Below are positions 23,830-28,381 of a stretch of DNA of 28,381 nt, piece by piece. The position numbers and the translations under genes were made by a program. The notes beneath the pieces were generated by a model, which searched no databases, was not told where the DNA came from, and saw only the letters and a list, made by a program, of their open reading frames with translations. Numbering within the stretch: the first letter of the stretch is position 1; each line of letters opens with the position of its first letter. Source of the DNA: Candidatus Rokuibacteriota bacterium (GTDB lineage: Bacteria > Methylomirabilota > Methylomirabilia > Rokubacteriales > JACPHL01); the NCBI GenBank assembly GCA_016188625.1, contig JACPHL010000285.1, forward strand, positions 1-28,381. The letters run 5' to 3'.

Positions 23830-24975
23830 ATGAGTCTCCTGTCGCGTGACGAGTTGAGGGCCCTGATCGAGCATGGCGCGGGGCCGTGCATCTCCCTCTT
23901 CACGCCGACCCACCGCGCCGGGGGAGAGACCCAGCAGGATCCCATCCGGTTCAAGAACCTCCTCAAGGGCGCCGAGGACCGCCTGGCGGCGAGCGGGCTC
24001 CGCCCGGCTGAGGTCCGCGCGCTCCTGGAGCCCGCCCGGGCCCTGCTGGCCGACGCGCTCTTCTGGCAGCACCAGCGGGACGGGCTCGCCGTGTTCATCG
24101 CCCGGGGGTGGTTCCGCCACTACCGTCTCCCGCTCGCGCTCCCGGAGCTGGTCGTGGTCGGGGAGCGGTTCCACGTCAAGCCGCTGCTCGCCCTGTACAC
24201 CGGCGACGGGCCCTTCCACATCCTCGCCCTCAGCCAGAACCAGGTGCGGCTCTTCGCGGGCACGCGCCACCGCGTCGAGGAGGTCGCCCTGCAGGGGGTC
24301 CCGACGAGCCTGGCCGAGGCCCTTCAGCTCGACGAACCGGGGCGGCAGCTCCAGTTCCACACCCGGACGCCGGCCGGCAAGGGCGAGCGGGCCGCGATCT
24401 TCCACGGGCACGGCGACGAGGAGGCGAAGGATCACCTCCTGCGGTACTTCCGCCTGGTGGACAGGGGGCTCGCGGACCTCCTGCGGGGCGAGCCCGCCCC
24501 GCTCGTGCTGGCGGCGGTGGAGTATCTCATGCCGATCTATCGGGAGGCGAACACCTTCCCGCACCTCGCTCCGGAGGGGATCCCGGGGAATCCCGAGGGC
24601 CTGGCCGCCGAGGAGCTGCACCGGCGGGCCTGGGCCATCGTCGAGCCGCGCTGGCGGGCCGCCGAGCGGGAGGCCGCGGCGCGGTACCGCCAGCTCCGCG
24701 GGACCGGCAAGACCGCGAACGACGTGGAGGGCGCGGTCGTCGCCGCCTCTCAGGGGCGCGTGGACACGCTCTTCGTCGCCGTCGGCCGCCAGGTCTGGGG
24801 GCGCTTCGATCCCGAGACGGCGACCGTGCGCACGCGGGAAGCCCCGGAGCCCGGAGACGAGGACCTCCTGGACCTCGCCGCGGTCCACACCCTCGTTCAC
24901 GGGGGAACCGTGTACCCCGTGGAGCCGGGCGCCGGCCCGGACGACGCCCCCCTGGCGGCCATCCTGCGCTACTGA
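23830..24975 (+). CDS. Bacterial aeRF1-like (baeRF/Balon-related) putative ribosome hibernation factor
   Basis: This 381-residue soluble protein resembles the bacterial family related to archaeal/eukaryotic release factor 1 (baeRF group, to which the hibernation factor Balon belongs). Typical blocks are GPCISLFTPTHR near the start, FFIARGWFRHYRLP-like VFIARGWFRHYRLP, YTGDGPFHILALSQN, LAPEGIPGNPEGLAAEELH, GRVDTLFVAVGRQVWGRFD, and a C-terminus ending in LRY after LLDLAAVHTLVHGGTVYPVE. Balon binds the vacant A site with EF-Tu during stress; for this protein that role is an inference from family. Weak promoter-like TACAAT lies at 23797-23802. Adjacency to a universal stress protein supports a stress role. 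Confidence 0.8.
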   Translation: MSLLSRDELRALIEHGAGPCISLFTPTHRAGGETQQDPIRFKNLLKGAEDRLAASGLRPAEVRALLEPARALLADALFWQHQRDGLAVFIARGWFRHYRLPLALPELVVVGERFHVKPLLALYTGDGPFHILALSQNQVRLFAGTRHRVEEVALQGVPTSLAEALQLDEPGRQLQFHTRTPAGKGERAAIFHGHGDEEAKDHLLRYFRLVDRGLADLLRGEPAPLVLAAVEYLMPIYREANTFPHLAPEGIPGNPEGLAAEELHRRAWAIVEPRWRAAEREAAARYRQLRGTGKTANDVEGAVVAASQGRVDTLFVAVGRQVWGRFDPETATVRTREAPEPGDEDLLDLAAVHTLVHGGTVYPVEPGAGPDDAPLAAILRY

Positions 24976-25143
24976 GGGACCCAGTCCTGGGAGAGCTCGA
25001 TATCGACTTGGACGACTCGGCCGCCTTCGGGCCCGAGGGCCAGGCGCTCCTCGAGGCCGGCGCCCTCGCCGTCCGCCTCCGGACCCCGCCCGGTGTCTGA
25101 CCACGACCGCCGCGGCCCGGCCGCCTTGCCGGGGGGGCAACCA

Positions 25144-25590
25144 GTGGAACAGTTCCTCGCCTACCTCCGGCGCTTCATGACCGAGTCGATCCCGTTCAAC
25201 CGCCACCTCGGGATCACCGTGACGGCCGCCGAGGTCGGCTTCGTCCGCCTGGAGGTCCCCTTCCGCCCCGAGTTCGTGGGGGACCCGGTCCGGCCCGCCC
25301 TCCACGGGGGGATCATCTCGACCCTGATCGACACCTGCGGGGGCGCGGCGGTCTGGTCGGCGCTCTCCCCTCAGGACCGGGTCTCCACCGTCGATCTGCG
25401 CGTGGACTACCTCCGTCCGGGGGAGATGGCCGCGCTCATCGCCGAGGGGACCGTGGTCCGGCTCGGGAACCGGGTGGGGGTCGTGGACATCCGGGTCTTT
25501 CACCCCGGCCGCGAGGATCACCCGATCGCGACCGGGAAAGGCGTCTACAACATCCGGCGCGGCCGGCGGGAGGAGACCGCGCCCCATTGA
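25144..25590 (+). CDS. PaaI-family hotdog-fold thioesterase
   Basis: This is a 148-residue hotdog-fold protein of the PaaI/YbgC-like acyl-CoA thioesterase group. It has FNRHLGITVTAAEVGFVRLE, then the signature HGGIISTLIDTCGGAAVWSA with its conserved His-Gly-Gly and acidic residue, followed by STVDLRVDYLRPG and a GKGVYNI end. It probably hydrolyses an acyl- or aryl-CoA; the substrate is unknown. I prefer the GTG at 25144, preceded by a G7 run with 6-nt spacing. A GTG at 25093 would add 17 residues but has no good ribosome site. It is separated from the hibernation-factor gene by about 170 bp. Confidence 0.88.
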   Translation: MEQFLAYLRRFMTESIPFNRHLGITVTAAEVGFVRLEVPFRPEFVGDPVRPALHGGIISTLIDTCGGAAVWSALSPQDRVSTVDLRVDYLRPGEMAALIAEGTVVRLGNRVGVVDIRVFHPGREDHPIATGKGVYNIRRGRREETAPH

Positions 25591-25650
25591 TGCGTCTTCG
25601 CCGGCGTTGTACCCTTGGAAGGCGCGGCTCGCCCGAGGGGCCTTCCCACG

Positions 25651-26745
25651 ATGGCGCAGGTCGTCCTGAAGGGGCTTCTGAAGCGGTTCGACGAGGTCGT
25701 GGCGGCCAGGGACCTGACCCTCACGATCCGGGACCGGGAGTTTGTCGTGCTGGTCGGGCCCTCGGGCTGCGGGAAGACCACCGTGCTCCGGATGATCGCC
25801 GGGCTGGAGGAGGCCACGGCCGGGGAGATCTACATCGGGGACCGTCTGGTCAACGACCTCCCGCCCAAGGAGCGCGACATCGCCATGGTCTTCCAGACCT
25901 ACGCCCTCTACCCGCACATGAGCGTGTACGACAACATGGCCTTCGGCCTCCGGATGCGCGGGTTCCCCGGGGCCGAGATCGACCGGCGCGTCCACGAGGC
26001 CGCCGCGCTGCTCGGGATCCAGGACCTCTTCCGGCGGAAGCCGCGCCAGCTCTCCGGGGGCCAGCGGCAGCGGGTCGCCGTGGGGCGGGCCATCGTCCGG
26101 CACCCCCAGGTCTTCCTCTTCGACGAGCCGCTCAGTAATCTCGACGCCAAGCTCCGGGTCCAGATGCGGGTCGAGCTGAAGCGTCTGCACGAGCGGCTCC
26201 TGGCCACGGCCATCTACGTCACCCATGACCAGGTCGAGGCGATGACCCTCGGCGATCGGGTGGTGGTCATGAAGGACGGCGTGGTCCAGCAGGTGGGCGA
26301 GCCCCTCGGGATCTACCGCCGCCCCCGGAACAGGTTCGTGGCCGGCTTCATCGGCTCCCCCGCCATGAACTTCCTGGAGGCAGCCGTCACCGGCTCGCCG
26401 GAGGGGCTCTGGGTCGAGACCCCGGGTCTCCGCCTCCGCGTCCCGCCGGAGAAGGCGCCGGCCCTCGAGCCGTACCGGAACCGGCCGGTGACCCTGGGGG
26501 TTCGACCCGAGGACCTCCGCGAGGCCGCCCCGGGCGACGCGCCCCACGCCCGGGCCGAGGCGGTCGTCGAGGTGGTGGAGCCCCTGGGGAACGAGATCCT
26601 CCTCAACGTCAAGGTGGGGCCGTTCCCGCTGGTGGCCCGGGTGGCGCCGACCTCGGCCGTCAGGGTACACGACAAGATCACCCTGACCTTCGACCCTGAA
26701 CGCCTCTACTTCTTCGACCCCGAGACCGAACAGGCCATCGGCTAG
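25651..26745 (+). CDS. ABC transporter ATPase, MalK/UgpC (CUT1) type
   Basis: This is a 364-residue nucleotide-binding subunit. It has Walker A GPSGCGKTT (36-44), Q-loop Q82 in FQTYALYPHM, signature LSGGQRQR (134-141), Walker B FLFDEP with D158/E159, H-loop H192 in YVTHDQVEAMTLGDR, and a C-terminal TOBE-type regulatory region with RPVTLGVRPEDL and ending DPERLYFFDPETEQ. The class energises sugar and glycerol-phosphate importers. There are no sugar permease or binding-protein genes next to it in the window, so it may be a shared, orphan ATPase. The start is ATG 25651; the gap upstream from the thioesterase is 60 bp. Confidence 0.93.
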   Translation: MAQVVLKGLLKRFDEVVAARDLTLTIRDREFVVLVGPSGCGKTTVLRMIAGLEEATAGEIYIGDRLVNDLPPKERDIAMVFQTYALYPHMSVYDNMAFGLRMRGFPGAEIDRRVHEAAALLGIQDLFRRKPRQLSGGQRQRVAVGRAIVRHPQVFLFDEPLSNLDAKLRVQMRVELKRLHERLLATAIYVTHDQVEAMTLGDRVVVMKDGVVQQVGEPLGIYRRPRNRFVAGFIGSPAMNFLEAAVTGSPEGLWVETPGLRLRVPPEKAPALEPYRNRPVTLGVRPEDLREAAPGDAPHARAEAVVEVVEPLGNEILLNVKVGPFPLVARVAPTSAVRVHDKITLTFDPERLYFFDPETEQAIG

Positions 26746-26793
26746 CCGGTGGGCGAATGCTCCACGTCCGGACCCGGCACGGAGGGGCCCCGC

Positions 26794-27966
26794 GTGCGAC
26801 GCCTGGCCCTGATCCTCGCGCTCCCGGCGCTCCTGGCCGGCCCCATGGAGGCCGCCGAGCCGATCCTGCTCGGGGCGATCAACTCCCGGACCGGCATCCG
26901 GGCGGCCGAGGGGACGGCGGTCCAGCAGGGGATCGGCCTGGCGATCGAGGAGGCGAACGCCCGGGGCGGCGTCGGAGGGCGGCCGATCCGGCTCATCGAG
27001 CGGGACGACGAGGGGAAGCCCGAACGGGCCATCGCCGCGGCCGAGGAGCTGACGGCCCGGCACCGGGTCGCGGCCCTCGTCGGGGGGTACGTAGACAGCC
27101 TGGTCGCCCCGGTCAGCGAGGTGGCCGAGCGCACCCGCACCCCCTACCTGGCCACGGCCTCCCTGGACGAGCGCCTGACCGCGCGGGGCTACCGCCACTT
27201 CTTCCGCGTCTCGAGCCTCGAGAGCTACGTCCGGGTGACGGTCGGGATCGTCCGCGAGGTCTTCCGCCCGCAGCGGGTGGCGATCCTCCACTCGACGACG
27301 CCCGGCGCCAGCCAGCTCGCCCGCCGCCAGCGCGAGGGGCTCCTGGCCGCCGGGATCGCGGTCCCCGTCTTCGAGCCGTTCACCCCGGGCCTCGCCGACT
27401 TCAGCCCGCTCCTGGCGCGGGTTCGCGACCGGGGGGCCGAGGTGCTCCTCTCGGACACCTTCTTCGCCGACCACCTCCTGATCGTGCGGCAGATGGCCGG
27501 GGCGGGGATCCGGGTCAAGGCCTTCCTCGGCGCCTTCGGGCTCGAGTTCCCCGCGGTGGTGGGAGAGCTCGGGGCGGCCAGCGAGGAGCTCTTCGGGACC
27601 ACCGCCTGGCAGCCCGGGGTGTTCGTCCCCGGGGACGAGGACCGCTCGCGCGCTTTCGCCCGCGCCTTCCGGGCGCGGTTCGGCCGAGACCCGATCCCCC
27701 TGGCGATGCACGGCTACGCCGCGGCCACCGCCCTCCTCGCCGCGCTCGAGGCGGTTGTGGCCCGGGGCGAGCCGGTCAGCGGCCCCGCCGTCCGCGACGC
27801 CCTGGCCCGGGTGGACGTCGAGACGCCCCTCGGGCGCGTGGCGTTCGACGGACGGGGCGACCCGCGCTTCTACGAGCGCGCCGTGGTGCAGATCCAGGAC
27901 GGGCGGCACGTGGTCGTCTACCCCCCGCCCCGCGCCCAGGCCCCGCCCCGCTACCCCGCCCCCTGA
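26794..27966 (+). CDS. Branched-chain amino-acid-type ABC transporter substrate-binding protein
   Basis: This 390-residue extracytoplasmic binding protein belongs to the Leu/Ile/Val (Peripla_BP_6) family. It has a signal peptide (RRLALILALPALLAGPMEAA), then ILLGAINSRTG, GIGLAIEEANARGGVGGRPI and a C-terminal lobe with AMHGYAAATALLAALEA. Family members bind branched-chain amino acids, amides, or aromatic acids; the ligand cannot be read here. The GTG at 26794 is chosen for the GGAGGGG 6 nt upstream and the signal peptide immediately after; the frame is open 15 codons earlier without a good ribosome site. A LivH-type permease starts 6 nt after its stop. Confidence 0.92.
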   Translation: MRRLALILALPALLAGPMEAAEPILLGAINSRTGIRAAEGTAVQQGIGLAIEEANARGGVGGRPIRLIERDDEGKPERAIAAAEELTARHRVAALVGGYVDSLVAPVSEVAERTRTPYLATASLDERLTARGYRHFFRVSSLESYVRVTVGIVREVFRPQRVAILHSTTPGASQLARRQREGLLAAGIAVPVFEPFTPGLADFSPLLARVRDRGAEVLLSDTFFADHLLIVRQMAGAGIRVKAFLGAFGLEFPAVVGELGAASEELFGTTAWQPGVFVPGDEDRSRAFARAFRARFGRDPIPLAMHGYAAATALLAALEAVVARGEPVSGPAVRDALARVDVETPLGRVAFDGRGDPRFYERAVVQIQDGRHVVVYPPPRAQAPPRYPAP

Positions 27967-27972
27967 GCGGCC

Positions 27973-28381
27973 GTGTCGCCCGCCACCCTCGTCCACTCCC
28001 TCGTCGTCGGGCTCGTCACGGGGAGCTTCTACGCCTTCCTCGCCCTGGCCTTCGCCCTCGTCCTGGCGATCACGCGCGTCCTCAACCTGGCCCACGGCGA
28101 GCTGGTCGTCCTCGGCGGCTACATCGGGTACTCGCTCTGGAAGGCCTGGGGCCTCCCCCTGCCCCTCCTGGTCCCGCTGGCGGCCCTGGCCTCGCTCCCG
28201 CTCGGGGTGATCTGGCGGGGGCTCCTCGGCCGGGTGCGCGAGCCGCTTCAGCTCAACAGCCTCGTCCTCACCTTCGGGCTCGGGCTCCTGCTCCAGAACC
28301 TCATGCTCGGCGTCTTCACCGGCGACTACCGTCTGATCGCCGGCGACGGGGGACCGCCGCTCGCCCTCGGCGGCATCGCCC
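27973..28381 (+). CDS. Branched-chain amino-acid ABC transporter permease, LivH type (3' end outside the window)
   Basis: The first 136 residues are visible from a GTG at 27973, 6 nt after the binding-protein stop. They show several hydrophobic helices and the LivH/BPD_transp_2 landmarks LVTGSFYAFLALAFALV, RVLNLAHGELVVLGGYIGY and PLQLNSLVLTFGLGLLLQNL. It is the first membrane subunit of a Liv-type importer; livM and the ATPases livG/livF would be expected beyond the right edge. Confidence 0.92.
   Translation, partial: MSPATLVHSLVVGLVTGSFYAFLALAFALVLAITRVLNLAHGELVVLGGYIGYSLWKAWGLPLPLLVPLAALASLPLGVIWRGLLGRVREPLQLNSLVLTFGLGLLLQNLMLGVFTGDYRLIAGDGGPPLALGGIA

Noticed and set aside
23140-28095. A very long minus-strand open frame (over 1600 codons) opposite the USP, hibernation factor, ATPase and Liv genes
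   Set aside because: It is antisense to several well-recognised plus-strand genes, has low-complexity D/G/R/P-rich composition and no domain. It is the usual effect of high GC at third codon positions.
1-28381. CRISPR arrays, tRNA or rRNA genes, insertion sequences, phage genes and attachment sites
   Set aside because: Looked for and not seen: no regularly spaced repeats, no cloverleaf-like segment with a TTCGA-type arm, no transposase or integrase motifs.

Overview
The window is very GC-rich (about 70% by eye) bacterial chromosome. It carries a yebC-ruvCAB-queA-tgt-yajC-secDF run as in Deltaproteobacteria and NC10, a proteasome/pupylation operon of the kind found in Actinobacteria and a few Gram-negative phyla (Nitrospirae, NC10), tandem peptide-transporter binding proteins, and branched-chain amino-acid transporter genes. 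The best guess is a Methylomirabilota/Rokubacteria (NC10)-like organism. This is inference from gene content; there is no rRNA or other taxonomic marker here.

Layout. (1) 1-9843, minus strand: one compact transcription unit read right to left, yebC-ruvC-ruvA-ruvB-DUF2905-spoIID-like-csaA-queA-tgt-yajC-secD-secF (secF runs off the left edge). A sigma70-like promoter (TTTACA-N18-TAGAAT) lies just ahead of yebC, and two strong GC hairpins interrupt the unit. It joins Holliday-junction processing, tRNA queuosine modification and the Sec auxiliary complex. (2) 9844-10191: about 350 bp with no convincing gene. (3) 10192-15076, minus strand: a peptide/nickel-type ABC importer operon with two consecutive binding-protein genes and two permeases but no ATPase genes. 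(4) 15077-15258: a divergent intergenic region with promoter-like elements on both strands and a six-codon leader ORF whose stop overlaps the next start. (5) 15259-21551, plus strand: the proteasome operon arc/mpa-dop-prcB-prcA-pafA. (6) 21568-24975: an MFS transporter, a double-domain universal stress protein and a bacterial aeRF1-like (Balon-related) putative ribosome hibernation factor. (7) 25144-28381: a hotdog thioesterase, an orphan MalK/UgpC-type ATPase, and the start of a branched-chain amino-acid (Liv) transporter cassette cut by the right edge.

The most notable observation is in the proteasome operon. arc, dop and prcB are intact. prcA has one in-frame TAA where a conserved tyrosine is expected. 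pafA has lost roughly 22-25 codons plus a frame at one junction. No pup/UBact gene lies between the operon members. Either the pupylation pathway is being lost here, or the sequence has two local errors; reads and close relatives would decide. The reading frames around both lesions are otherwise perfectly preserved.
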